From contig JACKEC010000020.1 in NCBI GenBank assembly GCA_020633195.1, positions 62,001 through 126,000 on the forward strand: a DNA stretch of 64,000 nucleotides, written 5' to 3'. Position 1 is the stretch's first letter. Every line of letters starts with the position of its first letter. This DNA comes from Sandaracinaceae bacterium (GTDB taxonomy: Bacteria > Myxococcota_A > Polyangia > Polyangiales > Sandaracinaceae). This document shows, one piece after another, positions 11,035-20,444 of the stretch. The notes beneath the pieces are model-generated. The model did not search any database. It saw nothing but the letters and a program-made list of their open reading frames with translations, and was not told the DNA's origin. The position numbers and the translations under genes are program-made.

Positions 11035-12429
11035 CTAGATCCCGGCGACCGCCTCGAGCTCGGCGAGCGAGTCCTCGAGGTGGTCGATGATCCGCTGGCA
11101 GCTCGGGACCGACTCGCGGCACGCGATGACGCCGAAGTCGAGCTGATCGGCGTTGCTGAGCAGCGTGAAGTTGAGCGCGAAGCCGTGATAGATGGCGCTC
11201 ATCGGGTACATCCCGTCGAGGCTCGCGCCGTTCCAGTAGCTCCGCTCGCGCGGCCCCGGGACGTTCGAGATCACGGTGCTGTACGGCGGGAAGCGGTCCC
11301 CGAGCCCGAGCATGCCGATCATCAGCGGCGGCACCTGGGTGAGCTGGGTGAACAGCTCGATCTCCTTCGGCGTCATCCCGGTGAGCAGCGACTTGCCCGC
11401 GGTCATCGACGCCTTCGTCGCCTCGAAGCGCGCCTGCGGGTCGGCGATGTGCGTCGCGAGGTTGGCGGTGAGCGCGCCGACCGCGTTGCCGAGGTTTTGG
11501 TCGGTGTCGGTGCGCAGCGACACGGGCGTCATCGCGGTCAGCGGCGCCTCGGGCAGCTCGTCGCGGCTGAGCAGGTAGCGCCTGAGCGCGCCGCCGCACA
11601 TCGCGAGCACGACGTCGTTGATCGTGCCGTCGAGCGCCTTGCCCACCGCGCGCACCCGCGGCAGCGAGTAGGACTGCGCGACGAAGCGCCGCGCGCCGGT
11701 GATCTTGGTGCTGAAGCTCGTCACCGGGGTGGTGGTCCACGCGGTCATGAGCTTGTCCGCGTCCGGCTGGAGCCACGCGCGCGCGTAGGTCCGCAGGCTC
11801 GAGAAGAGGCTCCGGCTCACGCCGAACGACTCGCGCAGGACCTCCGCGACGGCCTTCATCTCCCGCTCGGTGGGCGGCTCCCGCGGGGGACGATCGGCCT
11901 TCGACTGCTCGTAGGCCGCCAGCGAGAAGGGCGAGTGCTCGCGCCGCTCGGTCGGATCGGTCGACAACATCGATTGCGCGATCCGAACGCCGCTGACCCC
12001 GTCGATGGCCGCGTGGTGGACCTTCGAGTAGAGCGCGAACTGTCGATCCTGGAGGCCCTCGATCAGGTGCGTCTCCCACAGCGGCCGGTGCCGATCGAGG
12101 AGCGACTGGTGGAGCCGGCTCGCGAGCCGGAAGAGCTCCCGGTAGCGCCCCGGCTTGGGCAGCGCCGAGTGGCGCACGTGGTAGTCGACGTCGAGGTGCT
12201 CGTCCGGCACCCAGTACGCCGCGGCGACCAGCGGGTTGAGCCGGATGTTGTGGCCAAAGGGCCGCCGCCACTCCGTCGGGGAGCGCAGGATCTCGCGCAG
12301 CTCGCCCAGGAACTCCGTCTCGTCGGCGCCCTCGGGGAGCGTGAAGAGGTAGAGCCCGCCGACGTGCATCGGCGTCTCGCGGGTCTCGGCGAGCAGAAAT
12401 CCCATGTCGAGGGGGCTCAGGCGGTGCAT
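11035..12429 (-). CDS. Wax ester synthase/acyl-CoA:diacylglycerol acyltransferase (WS/DGAT)
   Basis: A 464-residue enzyme of the WS/DGAT family that joins acyl-CoA to a fatty alcohol or diacylglycerol to make storage wax or triacylglycerol at the inner membrane. The start MHRLSPLDMGFLLAE is typical (LSPLDxxFL). The active-site HHxxxDG motif is intact as HHAAIDG (His138-Gly144). Later family landmarks are NDVVLAMCGGALRRYL, a PVSLR segment, and NVPGP followed by GMYPMS. Length fits the family (450-480). ATG 12429 is chosen; the frame continues upstream but into unrelated low-complexity residues. The gene converges with the cold-shock/SUKH-like gene across the 217-bp repeat. Lipid storage fits a myxobacterium-like host. 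Confidence 0.92.
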   Translation of the reverse strand: MHRLSPLDMGFLLAETRETPMHVGGLYLFTLPEGADETEFLGELREILRSPTEWRRPFGHNIRLNPLVAAAYWVPDEHLDVDYHVRHSALPKPGRYRELFRLASRLHQSLLDRHRPLWETHLIEGLQDRQFALYSKVHHAAIDGVSGVRIAQSMLSTDPTERREHSPFSLAAYEQSKADRPPREPPTEREMKAVAEVLRESFGVSRSLFSSLRTYARAWLQPDADKLMTAWTTTPVTSFSTKITGARRFVAQSYSLPRVRAVGKALDGTINDVVLAMCGGALRRYLLSRDELPEAPLTAMTPVSLRTDTDQNLGNAVGALTANLATHIADPQARFEATKASMTAGKSLLTGMTPKEIELFTQLTQVPPLMIGMLGLGDRFPPYSTVISNVPGPRERSYWNGASLDGMYPMSAIYHGFALNFTLLSNADQLDFGVIACRESVPSCQRIIDHLEDSLAELEAVAGI

Positions 12430-12463
12430 CGCGCCAAGGCTACCTCGGTTCGAGCCGCCGGAC

Positions 12464-13789
12464 TCACTCCAGCCGCAGCAACACCGACCGCTGCCGCCGC
12501 TGGACTTGCAGCAGCGGCGGCGGCGCGCCGTCGCCGAGCTCGAAGACGAAAAAGAACCTGTCACCCCGACGGAAGCGCGGGAGGCCCGTGCCGAGGTCCC
12601 ACGAGTCGTTCATCCGCAGGCCCACGCGGTGCAGCGACGCGGGCGCGCCGCGCGTGGTGATCGCGTTGACGGTCAGCGCCTCGTCGCCGAGGTTCCAGAG
12701 CTCGCCGCGGCCGTCGGTGACGAGGGTCAGCGTGATCAGGCAGCGCTGGCTCGGCGAGAGGTGCCCCGCGTGCTCCTCGCGCAGCCGCTGCGCGGCCTCA
12801 CCGCAGGCGGGCGCGGTGATCGAGACGGTGCCGCTGCGCTCGAGCCGCGCCTCCGACCCGACCGGGGGGAGCCGCTCGACGGCGTCGTCGATCGCGGTCC
12901 CGATCGCGTCCTGCCACGCCTCCTCGAACGCCGCGGCCTGCTCCACCATCGCCGAGACCTCCGGGTCCGAGTGCACCGACCAGGCGTGGGCCGGGGGGAT
13001 CGCCGCGCGCACCTCCCCCGCCGCGCTCATCGGGTAGGCGAAGTCGGGCTGGTCGAGGCGGGGGCGCGGGGTGCCGAGGCGCGCCACCGCCGCGCGGAGC
13101 CGTCGCCGCGCCCGCTCGCGGCCCTCCTGGACGACCTCGGGGGCGACCGGGCGGCAGGTGACCGAGGCGCCGCCCGCGTCGATCACGAGCTCGCCTCCTC
13201 CGAAGGTGCCCGACCCCGACCCGATGCGGTCGTCGGCGAACACGTCGTCGTCCATCACCGTCACCGCGACCGAGTCGCCGGGTGCCAGCTCGCTCAACGG
13301 GAACGTGTAGGTCCGGATCGGGGTCTGCAGCGTGTGCCGCAGGGCGCCGCCGCCGACCCGCAGCCGCAGGTACACGTCCGCGCCCCCGGCGAACAAGCTG
13401 TCGTCGTAGCCGCCGCCGTGGAGCACCGCGCGGCACACGAGCATCGCCTCCTGGGCCGGGCCCGAGAGCGTGACCCCGGCCGAGCGGTCGTACAGGGCGC
13501 GCGGGTCGTCGGCCTGGACGACCCACCCCGGGTAGGCGAGCCGGCGCAGGCTCTCGCGGTGCAGGTGCGTCAGGTCGTTGGGGAGGGCGATCCCTCCGAC
13601 CGAGGGCGGCGCCTCGCCGGGCTCCACGGACTCGGTCGGCGAGGTCGGCGCGCTTGGGGGCCGCGGCGGCAGCAGCGGGTCGAGGACGTCGTCGGGCACG
13701 TCGTCGTCCCGGACCTCCTCGGGCTCGGGGCCACCCCAGAAGCACCACGTGGTGAGCAGCAGGAGCAGGGCGTACGGCGAGCGCGGCAT
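12464..13789 (-). CDS. Secreted protein of unknown function with a C2-like segment
   Basis: A 441-residue protein with a hydrophobic N-terminal segment (PYALLLLLTTWC) that could be a signal peptide; the Cys is poorly placed for lipidation because Trp precedes it. A Pro/Ser/Glu-rich linker follows to about residue 65. The middle region has FPLSELAPGDSVAVTVMDDD then DRIGSGSGTF, which resembles the Ca-binding loops of a C2-like beta-sandwich. The C-terminus has TLVTDGRGELWNLGDEALTV and MNDSWDLGTGLPRF. Family not recognised. It starts 6 nt after the stop of the next lipoprotein gene upstream, so they form an operon, and it ends 34 nt before the WS/DGAT start codon, same strand. Confidence 0.6.
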   Translation of the reverse strand: MPRSPYALLLLLTTWCFWGGPEPEEVRDDDVPDDVLDPLLPPRPPSAPTSPTESVEPGEAPPSVGGIALPNDLTHLHRESLRRLAYPGWVVQADDPRALYDRSAGVTLSGPAQEAMLVCRAVLHGGGYDDSLFAGGADVYLRLRVGGGALRHTLQTPIRTYTFPLSELAPGDSVAVTVMDDDVFADDRIGSGSGTFGGGELVIDAGGASVTCRPVAPEVVQEGRERARRRLRAAVARLGTPRPRLDQPDFAYPMSAAGEVRAAIPPAHAWSVHSDPEVSAMVEQAAAFEEAWQDAIGTAIDDAVERLPPVGSEARLERSGTVSITAPACGEAAQRLREEHAGHLSPSQRCLITLTLVTDGRGELWNLGDEALTVNAITTRGAPASLHRVGLRMNDSWDLGTGLPRFRRGDRFFFVFELGDGAPPPLLQVQRRQRSVLLRLE

Positions 13790-13795
13790 GGGTCC

Positions 13796-14203
13796 TCAGG
13801 AGGCGGGCAGCGGGCGCAGGACGATCGGCGCGGCGGCGTGCTCGATCCCCTCGCAGCCTTGCCCGGTCAGGTGCATGGGCCCGGGAAGCGCGCCGACCAG
13901 ATCGGACGCGCCGCGCTGGCCGTCGCCGTCGACGTCGACCCAGACCGAGACGGTCGCGTCGACGGTCGTCTCGAACCACGCCACCTCGACGATGTAGCCG
14001 CGCGCCGTCATCGAGATCTCGGTGCGGTCGGGCGTGACCGCCGCGCCCTGCCCGTTGGTCGCCTCGACGTCCACGTGGAGCTCACGCGTGGGCAGCTCAC
14101 CTTCCGGCAGGTGGACGTCGAAGAGCACGCCGCTGATCGGCTGGCAGCTCCACAGCGGCAGGAGCGCCAGCACGAGCAGCGTGGAGCGCGAGAACGATCG
14201 CAC
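13796..14203 (-). CDS. Small lipoprotein of unknown function
   Basis: A 135-residue lipoprotein. The signal RSFSRSTLLVLALLPLWSC has a usable lipobox (LWSC). The mature part, about 115 residues, is predicted mostly beta strand and includes SVWVDVDGDGQRGASDLVG, a DxDxDG-type calcium-binding or dockerin-like loop. It starts at GTG 14203 and is followed after 6 nt by the secreted C2-like protein gene, so the two are likely co-expressed and may act together in the envelope. No family recognised. Confidence 0.6.
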   Translation of the reverse strand: MRSFSRSTLLVLALLPLWSCQPISGVLFDVHLPEGELPTRELHVDVEATNGQGAAVTPDRTEISMTARGYIVEVAWFETTVDATVSVWVDVDGDGQRGASDLVGALPGPMHLTGQGCEGIEHAAAPIVLRPLPAS

Positions 14204-14268
14204 GCCGCAGCATAGCCGAGGCCGCGGTCAGTCGCGCCTGTAGTCGTGGCGGTTCGACCCGTCGACGC

Positions 14269-14868
14269 TCAGGGGCACCAGCCCTCGGCGGAGAAGTCGG
14301 CGCCCGTAGTGCAGAGGTTCTCGCGGCCCATCCCGTAGCGCGCGTCCACGAAGGCTCGGAGCGACGCGGGGTCGAGGCAGGTCGCGAGGTAGCCGTGCTC
14401 CCACGCGAGCGCGGCGACGGCGACGTCGAGGTCGGGCATCGGGACGATGAGGATCCGTCGCCGCACGTCCTCGTCGCGGCAGAGCGGGTCGTCGATCCCG
14501 TCGGCGATCGCCGTCAGCTCACTCACGACCTCGGGGCACCCCTCGTCGCAGCGGTACGCGAGGACGACCGCGCCGTGCTCCATCGAGTGGATCAAGAAGC
14601 CCCACGGGACGGGCGCGTCGTAGGTGCCCCACGCGGCCCACACCCCGAAGTGATCGCCGCCCGTCGGCGGGAAGCTCTGCAGCGGGAGCGCGGAGCAGGG
14701 CGCCACGTGATTTCGCGACAACGCGGGCTCGCGGTAGGTCGTGACGACGCACTCGTCGAAGGGCGCGATCGGCGGGAGCGCGGGGTGCTCGACGGTCACG
14801 TCTTCGCGCAAGCTCGTCGAGTTGCTACAAGCGCTGAGGAGCAGCGCAGCGAGGAGCAGGCAGCGCAT
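14269..14868 (-). CDS. DUF3105-family lipoprotein
   Basis: A 199-residue lipoprotein with the signal MRCLLLAALLLSAC (lipobox LSAC). The mature domain shows the DUF3105 pattern: GDHFGVWAAWGTYDAPVP, LIHSMEHGAVVLAYRC and VPMPDLDVAVAALAWEH. DUF3105 proteins are secreted or membrane-anchored and uncharacterised. The start codon ATG at 14868-14866 shares two bases with the ATG of the divergent ATP-grasp gene (14867-14869); an alternative ATG four codons upstream would make the overlap larger. With such overlap, at least one mRNA must have its 5' leader inside the other coding region or be leaderless. Confidence 0.75.
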   Translation of the reverse strand: MRCLLLAALLLSACSNSTSLREDVTVEHPALPPIAPFDECVVTTYREPALSRNHVAPCSALPLQSFPPTGGDHFGVWAAWGTYDAPVPWGFLIHSMEHGAVVLAYRCDEGCPEVVSELTAIADGIDDPLCRDEDVRRRILIVPMPDLDVAVAALAWEHGYLATCLDPASLRAFVDARYGMGRENLCTTGADFSAEGWCP

Positions 14869-15856
14869 GGACGGCAGCATAGCGAAGACGACGGCGTTGT
14901 CCCTGGCCACCGAGGCCGCGCGGCGCATGGGCTGGACGACCGAGGTGCTCGACGAGTGCGAGTACCTGTTCGAGCTGCGCCGCCCGGACGGCGTGGGCCG
15001 CGTGATGCTCGGCGGTCGCTCCGCGCTCAACGACGCGGTCGCCGCGGCGCTCGCCGGCGACAAGCACTACGCGTCGGTGCTGATGGGGCGCGTGGGCCTC
15101 CGCGTGCCGCGCACGGTGCGCTGCATCTCCGAGGACGACCACCTCGGCGCGGCCTACCCGCGGCTCGCCGGCCTCGACCCCGCGCGGGCGCTCGCGGCGG
15201 AGCTCGGCTACCCGCTCGTGGTGAAGCCCAACTCGCTCAGCCACGGCCGCGGCGTGGTGATGGTGGAGGACGAGGACGAGCTCGGCGCGGCGATCGAGGA
15301 GGCGTGGGCGCTCGACCCGATCGCGCTCGTGCAGGGGCTCGTCGACGGCGGCGACTTCCGCCTCGACTTCCTCGACGGCGAGTACCTGCTCGGCTACGAG
15401 CGGCGCCCGATCGCGGTGCGCGGCGACGGGCACAGCACCGTGGGCGCGCTCATCGGCGCGCAGGACCGTCGCTTCGACACGCAAGAGACCTTGCTCGGCA
15501 ACTGGCGCGTCGCGGAGGCCTTCGAGGCCCGCGGCTGGACCTGGGAGACGGTCCTCGCGCCGGGCGAGGAGCTCGACCTGAGCACCCCGATCCGCAACCT
15601 CAACGCGGGGTCGACGGCGATCTACCTGCCCAGCATCCCCGACGCGCTCCGGCGCCACTGCCTTCGCGCCGCGCAGGCGCTCGGCCTGCGGCACTTCGGG
15701 GTGGACCTCAAGCTCCCGAGCCTCGACGCGGACCCGTCGAGCGCGGTGTTCATCGAGATCAACGCGTCGCCGCTGCTGATCCAGATCGCGCGGCTCGGCC
15801 ACTTCGAAGAGGCCGTCGCCGCGCAGACCCGCGTGCTCCGGGCGACGCTGCCCTGA
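14867..15856 (+). CDS. ATP-grasp ligase, RimK/cyanophycin-synthetase-like
   Basis: A 329-residue ATP-grasp enzyme. The N-terminal part (SLATEAARRMGW, then FELRRPDGVGRVMLGG and LNDAVAAALAGDKHYASVL) resembles the region before the ATP-grasp fold in cyanophycin synthetase and related ligases. The grasp domain has YPLVVKPNSLSHGRGVVMV (ATP-binding Lys), ALVQGLVDGGDFRLDFLDGE and, at the end, HFGVDLK plus FIEINASPLL with the Mg-binding Glu and Asn. Such enzymes couple a carboxylate to an amine using ATP. The substrate is not evident; no Mur-ligase domain is present, so it is not cyanophycin synthetase. ATG 14867 overlaps the divergent DUF3105 start; the next in-frame ATG would cut the N-terminal helix. 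Confidence 0.8.
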   Translation: MDGSIAKTTALSLATEAARRMGWTTEVLDECEYLFELRRPDGVGRVMLGGRSALNDAVAAALAGDKHYASVLMGRVGLRVPRTVRCISEDDHLGAAYPRLAGLDPARALAAELGYPLVVKPNSLSHGRGVVMVEDEDELGAAIEEAWALDPIALVQGLVDGGDFRLDFLDGEYLLGYERRPIAVRGDGHSTVGALIGAQDRRFDTQETLLGNWRVAEAFEARGWTWETVLAPGEELDLSTPIRNLNAGSTAIYLPSIPDALRRHCLRAAQALGLRHFGVDLKLPSLDADPSSAVFIEINASPLLIQIARLGHFEEAVAAQTRVLRATLP

Positions 15857-15859
15857 GGC

Positions 15860-16426
15860 TCAGGGAGCGCCGCCGTACAGGGTGGTGAAGCCGCCCGCGT
15901 CGACGCCCGCGTCGAACGCGGCGTCCACCGAGACGCCGCCGTAGAGCGGAGAGATCCCGCCGCCGTCGAGCCCGGACAGACCGCTGTCGACGGGGACCGC
16001 GCCGTAGAGCGGGCCGATGCTCCCGCCGGCGTCGAAGCCCGCGTCGGCCGCCATACCGCCCGCGTCGGTCATCATCTCACCGGCGTCGACCATCACGTCG
16101 CCCGCGTCGGTGCCCTCGCCCGCGTCGACCATCATGCCGCCCGCGTCGGTGCCCCCGCCGCCGCCATCGGCGCTGCCGCCGCCGCTGTCGACCGCCGCGC
16201 CGGCGTCGGTGCCGGCGCCCGCGTCGGAGTCCATCCCGCCGCTGCACGCGCTCGCGACGACCGCGCCGAACGCGAACGTCGCGGCCCGGCCCATGCGGTA
16301 CGTCGGGAGCCGCGGCGCCGAGCCTTGCCGCAACGACATCGGCAGCGACTCACCACAGAACGGACAATGCGGATCGGTAGCGTGCACGTGACGCTGACAA
16401 CCGGTGCAAGGAAGAAAGTGATTCAC
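15860..16426 (-). CDS. Zinc-ribbon lipoprotein with three C-terminal PxYG repeats, paralogue B (candidate radical SAM substrate)
   Basis: A 188-residue protein built of four parts: an N-terminal zinc ribbon (CTGC at 7-10 and CPFC at 21-24); a hydrophobic export segment RMGRAATFAFGAVVASAC with a lipobox-like ASAC at Cys61; a long flexible region of DAG/TDAG repeats; and a C-terminus with three spaced motifs, GPLYGAVPVD (Tyr141), SPLYGGVSVD (Tyr162) and TTLYGGAP at the very end (Tyr184). It is a paralogue of the protein encoded just upstream and keeps the architecture while the linker diverges. GTG 16426 has a GGGAGG ribosome-binding site 6 nt upstream. It is third in a likely operon after a radical SAM/SPASM gene. 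Family not recognised. Confidence 0.7.
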   Translation of the reverse strand: MNHFLPCTGCQRHVHATDPHCPFCGESLPMSLRQGSAPRLPTYRMGRAATFAFGAVVASACSGGMDSDAGAGTDAGAAVDSGGGSADGGGGGTDAGGMMVDAGEGTDAGDVMVDAGEMMTDAGGMAADAGFDAGGSIGPLYGAVPVDSGLSGLDGGGISPLYGGVSVDAAFDAGVDAGGFTTLYGGAP

Positions 16427-16491
16427 GAGTGCCCTCCCAGGAGGAAGAGCCTAGGGGTGACCGCTCGCGCGAGCAAGGTTCGGGGGCGCCC

Positions 16492-16977
16492 TCAGGGGCT
16501 CGGGGGCGCGCCGTAGGCCGGAGCGTCGCCGCCGTCGGGCGGGGGCAGGCCGTAGGGCGGGGCGATGTTGCCGGCGTCGAAGCCCGCGTCGTCCCCCGCG
16601 TCGGGCGGGGGCAGGCCATAGGGCGGGGCGATGTTGCCGGCGTCGAAGCCCGCGTCGGTCGCCTCGCCCGCGTCGGTGCCGTCGCCCGCGTCGGTGCCGC
16701 CACCGGCGTCGGTGCCGCCGCCGCCCGCGTCGCTCGTCGCGCCCGCGTCGGTGCCCGCGCCGGCGTCCGAGCCCGTCCCGTCGCCGCAGCCGACCGCGGT
16801 GGACGCGGCGAGCGTGGCCCCGAACACGAACGTCGCGGCCCGGCCGAGCCGCTCGGTGGGCAAGCGCGGCGCGCCGCCGCGCAGCGACGCCGGCAGCACC
16901 TCGCCGCAGAACGGACACACGGGCTCCGCCGCGCGCACGTGCCGCGCGCACCCAGAGCAAGCGATCAAGTGACTCAT
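16492..16977 (-). CDS. Zinc-ribbon lipoprotein with three C-terminal PxYG repeats, paralogue A (candidate radical SAM substrate)
   Basis: A 161-residue paralogue of the downstream gene product. It has a zinc ribbon (CSGC 7-10, CPFC 21-24), a membrane/export segment ending in AVGC (Cys64), TDAG-repeat linker, and a C-terminus with IAPPYGLPPPD twice (Tyr120, Tyr142) and APAYGAPPSP at the end (Tyr155). The two identical motifs sit in a 66-bp direct DNA duplication (from 16534 and from 16600). ATG 16977 has a GGGAGG site 7 nt upstream. It lies 24 nt downstream of the radical SAM/SPASM stop. The repeated short motif at the C-terminus plus an adjacent SPASM enzyme is the layout expected of a multi-core modified peptide, although a passive surface lipoprotein cannot be excluded. 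Confidence 0.7.
   Translation of the reverse strand: MSHLIACSGCARHVRAAEPVCPFCGEVLPASLRGGAPRLPTERLGRAATFVFGATLAASTAVGCGDGTGSDAGAGTDAGATSDAGGGGTDAGGGTDAGDGTDAGEATDAGFDAGNIAPPYGLPPPDAGDDAGFDAGNIAPPYGLPPPDGGDAPAYGAPPSP
16534..16665. repeat. 66-bp tandem direct repeat inside the zinc-ribbon lipoprotein gene
   Basis: Two copies with a 66-bp period, starting at 16534 and 16600, near-identical over about 57 bp. They encode the duplicated segment DAGFDAGNIAPPYGLPPPD, so the YG-containing repeat grows by in-frame DNA duplication. Confidence 0.85.
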
Positions 16978-17001
16978 GTCTCTTCCCTCCCCAACGCGAT
17001 C

Positions 17002-18324
17002 CTACTCGCCCGCCGCCACGCCGAGGAGCGCGTCGGGGTCGTCCTCGAGCACCAGCTCGAAGTGCCCGTAGTCGAACGGCAGCCCCGGCGCCTCGCTCAC
17101 CTTCACCACCCGCTCGCGCTTGCCCTCGCGCTGCCGCTCGAGCGCGCGGTGGTGACAATACGGGTTGTTCCCTGCTTTGCCGAAGAGCACGAAGCTCGTC
17201 CACGTGCACCCGGCGCGGCAGACGTCGTTGTAGTAGCAGTCGCGGCAGTAGCCCCAGAGGTCCTCGACCGTGCGGTCGCGCGTGTAGCGCAGCGGCTCGG
17301 TCTGCTCCCAGATCTCCTTGAGGGGGCGGTCGCGGATGTTGCCGCCGACCCAGCGGTCGGTGGGCAGCGACGGGCAGCCCTTGATCGCGCCGTCCGCCTC
17401 GATGCCCAGCGTCGCGCGGCCGGCGCCGCACGAGGCCATGTGCCCGCGCGGCATCGTCCCGCGCAGCGTCGACTCGTAGGGCCCGAAGTAGCCGATGTTG
17501 TTGCCGGGCCACATCCGGACCCTCGCCTCGTCGCACCGCTTCTTGAGCGCGCCGAGCATCGGGAACAGCTCGAGCAGGTCGTAGGGCTGCAGCAGCACCT
17601 CGGGCTCGTCCGCCGCGCGGCCCATCGCGACCGTCAGCTGGATCTGCCAGGAGTGCACGCCGGCCTCGATGATGCGCTCGAGGATCTCCGGCATCAGCGG
17701 CATCGAGAGCCGGTTGATCTGCGTGTTCGCGCTGACCTTGATGCCCGCCGCGCGCAGGTTGTCGAACGCCTGCATCGCCGCGTCGTAGCTGCCGACCACG
17801 CCGCGCAGACGATCGTGCGTCTCGCGGTCTCCGTCGATCGAGACGCTCGTGCTCTGGAGGCCGGCGGCGGCCGCGTCCGCGCACCGCTCCGGGGTCAGGC
17901 CGCGCCCCCCCGTGGTCAGCAGCGCCATCATCCCGTGGCTGCGGATGCGCTTCAGGATCTGCGTCCAGTCGTCGCGCAGGTACGCCTCGCCGCCGATCAG
18001 GCTGACCTCCTTGACGCCGAGCGCGGCCATCTGGTCGACGAGGTCGAGGCACTCCTCGGTGGTCAGCTCGTCGGGGCGGTCGCGGCCCGCGCGCGAGCCG
18101 CAGTGCCGGCACGCGAGGTCGCACGCGAGGGTGATCTCCCACACCGCGTAGATCGGCTTGTACCGCGCGTCCTTCTCGCGCGCGGCGAGCAGCGGGAGGC
18201 GTCGCTTCGCCTCGGGGGCGTGCGGCGCGATCGGCAGGCCGCGCTTGGGTCGCTCGGCCCGCATCAGCGCCGCGCGCTCGCCCTCGTCGAGGGGGTCGGG
18301 GCCGCTCCCGTGGTCGTCGGACAT
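17002..18324 (-). CDS. Radical SAM/SPASM maturase-type enzyme
   Basis: A 440-residue enzyme. The radical SAM core carries the 4Fe-4S motif CDLACRHC (Cys68, Cys72, Cys75) within YAVWEITLACDLACRHCGS, followed by VSLIGGEAYLRDDW (GGE motif) and SVSIDG. The C-terminal half has SPASM/twitch cysteines: CGAG, KGCPS, then CRDC, DVC, RAGC and NPYC, which would hold auxiliary Fe-S clusters. SPASM enzymes modify ribosomal peptides or proteins, making thioether or C-C links or epimers. It is first in a likely operon with two zinc-ribbon lipoproteins that end in YG repeats (24-nt gap), its probable substrates. The ATG at 18324 lies 41 nt from a divergent ATPase gene. The enzyme class is secure; the substrate is inferred. 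Confidence 0.92.
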   Translation of the reverse strand: MSDDHGSGPDPLDEGERAALMRAERPKRGLPIAPHAPEAKRRLPLLAAREKDARYKPIYAVWEITLACDLACRHCGSRAGRDRPDELTTEECLDLVDQMAALGVKEVSLIGGEAYLRDDWTQILKRIRSHGMMALLTTGGRGLTPERCADAAAAGLQSTSVSIDGDRETHDRLRGVVGSYDAAMQAFDNLRAAGIKVSANTQINRLSMPLMPEILERIIEAGVHSWQIQLTVAMGRAADEPEVLLQPYDLLELFPMLGALKKRCDEARVRMWPGNNIGYFGPYESTLRGTMPRGHMASCGAGRATLGIEADGAIKGCPSLPTDRWVGGNIRDRPLKEIWEQTEPLRYTRDRTVEDLWGYCRDCYYNDVCRAGCTWTSFVLFGKAGNNPYCHHRALERQREGKRERVVKVSEAPGLPFDYGHFELVLEDDPDALLGVAAGE

Positions 18325-18365
18325 GCGCGGAGGGTAGCAGCCCTCGGCTGCGCTATCCTCCGCCC

Positions 18366-19433
<1,068 letters not shown>

Positions 19434-19439
19434 CCATCC

Positions 19440-20315
19440 TCAGAGCCCGAGGGCGTCGAGGCGGATCTCGAGGACCCGGCGGGTGCCCGCGTCGAGCACG
19501 AGCAGCGTGCCGGCCTCGCGGTCGATGGCGAGCCCGCTGATGTAGACCACGTCGAGCCCGTAGAGGTCGCCGACGGGGGTGAGGTCGCCGGACGCGCCGT
19601 CGAACGCGTGGAGGGTGTGGCCCTCGGCGAGGAGCAGCCTCGCCTCGCCGACCTCGCGGCCCGGCTCGAGCATCTCCATGCCCGTCGCCACGAAGCCCAG
19701 GTCCTCGATCGACCACCACGCGATGTCCGCGCCGCTGGCCTCGTCGTACGCGGACACGAACGACTCGGTGACCGGGCCGCTCCCGCCGGCGGTGAGGGTG
19801 CGCGGCTGCGCGTAGAGGATCCCGCGCTGCGCGTCGTGCGCGACGGCCTGCGACAGCTGCACGGGGTCTTGCCCCTCGCCGTCCCACCAGCCGGGCTCGT
19901 AGCAGAAGTGCGGGGTGATCTCGCCGGTGGCCAGGTCGACCAGGTAGCCGTCCGAGACCGAGGTGATCGCGACCCGCCCGCCGCCGAGCGCGACGATGTC
20001 CGAGAACGCGGTGCCGCCCTGCAGGGGGACGCCGCTCCAGAGCGTCTCGCCGCTCTCGAGGTCGACGATCATGCCCTCGCTCAGCAGGATCAGGCGGCGG
20101 CCGGTGTCGGGCTCGACGGCGACGCCGGTCGGCTCGCCGGGGATGGGGAGCAGGTCGAAGCGGCCGACCACGTCCTCGACGGGGAGCGGCGGCGCCACCG
20201 TGTCGCGGTGCAGCGTGACCGGTCGGATGTCGGGTCGGTCCGGCGCGTCGGCGGCGCAGCCCGCGAGCGCGAGGAGGCTGGCGAGCGTGACGAGGTGGCG
20301 CGATCGGGTGTTCAT
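19440..20315 (-). CDS. Beta-propeller-like lipoprotein
   Basis: A 291-residue lipoprotein with signal MNTRSRHLVTLASLLALAGC (lipobox LAGC). The mature part has repeated strand patterns (GVAVEPDTGRRLILLSEG, YLVDLATGE, AVAHDAQRGILYAQP, LAIDREAGTLLVLDAG), typical of WD40/NHL-like propellers that bind other proteins or glycans at the surface. No enzymatic motif. It diverges from the dikinase-like lipoprotein with a 129-bp shared intergenic region, so both may be co-regulated. Confidence 0.7.
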   Translation of the reverse strand: MNTRSRHLVTLASLLALAGCAADAPDRPDIRPVTLHRDTVAPPLPVEDVVGRFDLLPIPGEPTGVAVEPDTGRRLILLSEGMIVDLESGETLWSGVPLQGGTAFSDIVALGGGRVAITSVSDGYLVDLATGEITPHFCYEPGWWDGEGQDPVQLSQAVAHDAQRGILYAQPRTLTAGGSGPVTESFVSAYDEASGADIAWWSIEDLGFVATGMEMLEPGREVGEARLLLAEGHTLHAFDGASGDLTPVGDLYGLDVVYISGLAIDREAGTLLVLDAGTRRVLEIRLDALGL

Positions 20316-20444
20316 CGAGGGTCCCCCAGAGGTGGTTCTGTGCCAGCGTGCGCCGAGCGCACGAGGCCACGTCGGAGACCGCAAGGAGCAGGCCACCCCG
20401 GCGCGAGCAGCCCACGGCCCGCGCGTCCGGGCTATCCTGGAGCC

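Noticed and set aside
16050..16770. TDAG repeats considered as a DNA-level repeat or CRISPR
   Set aside because: They are codon-level repeats of protein linkers in two genes; only the 66-bp duplication is a real DNA repeat.
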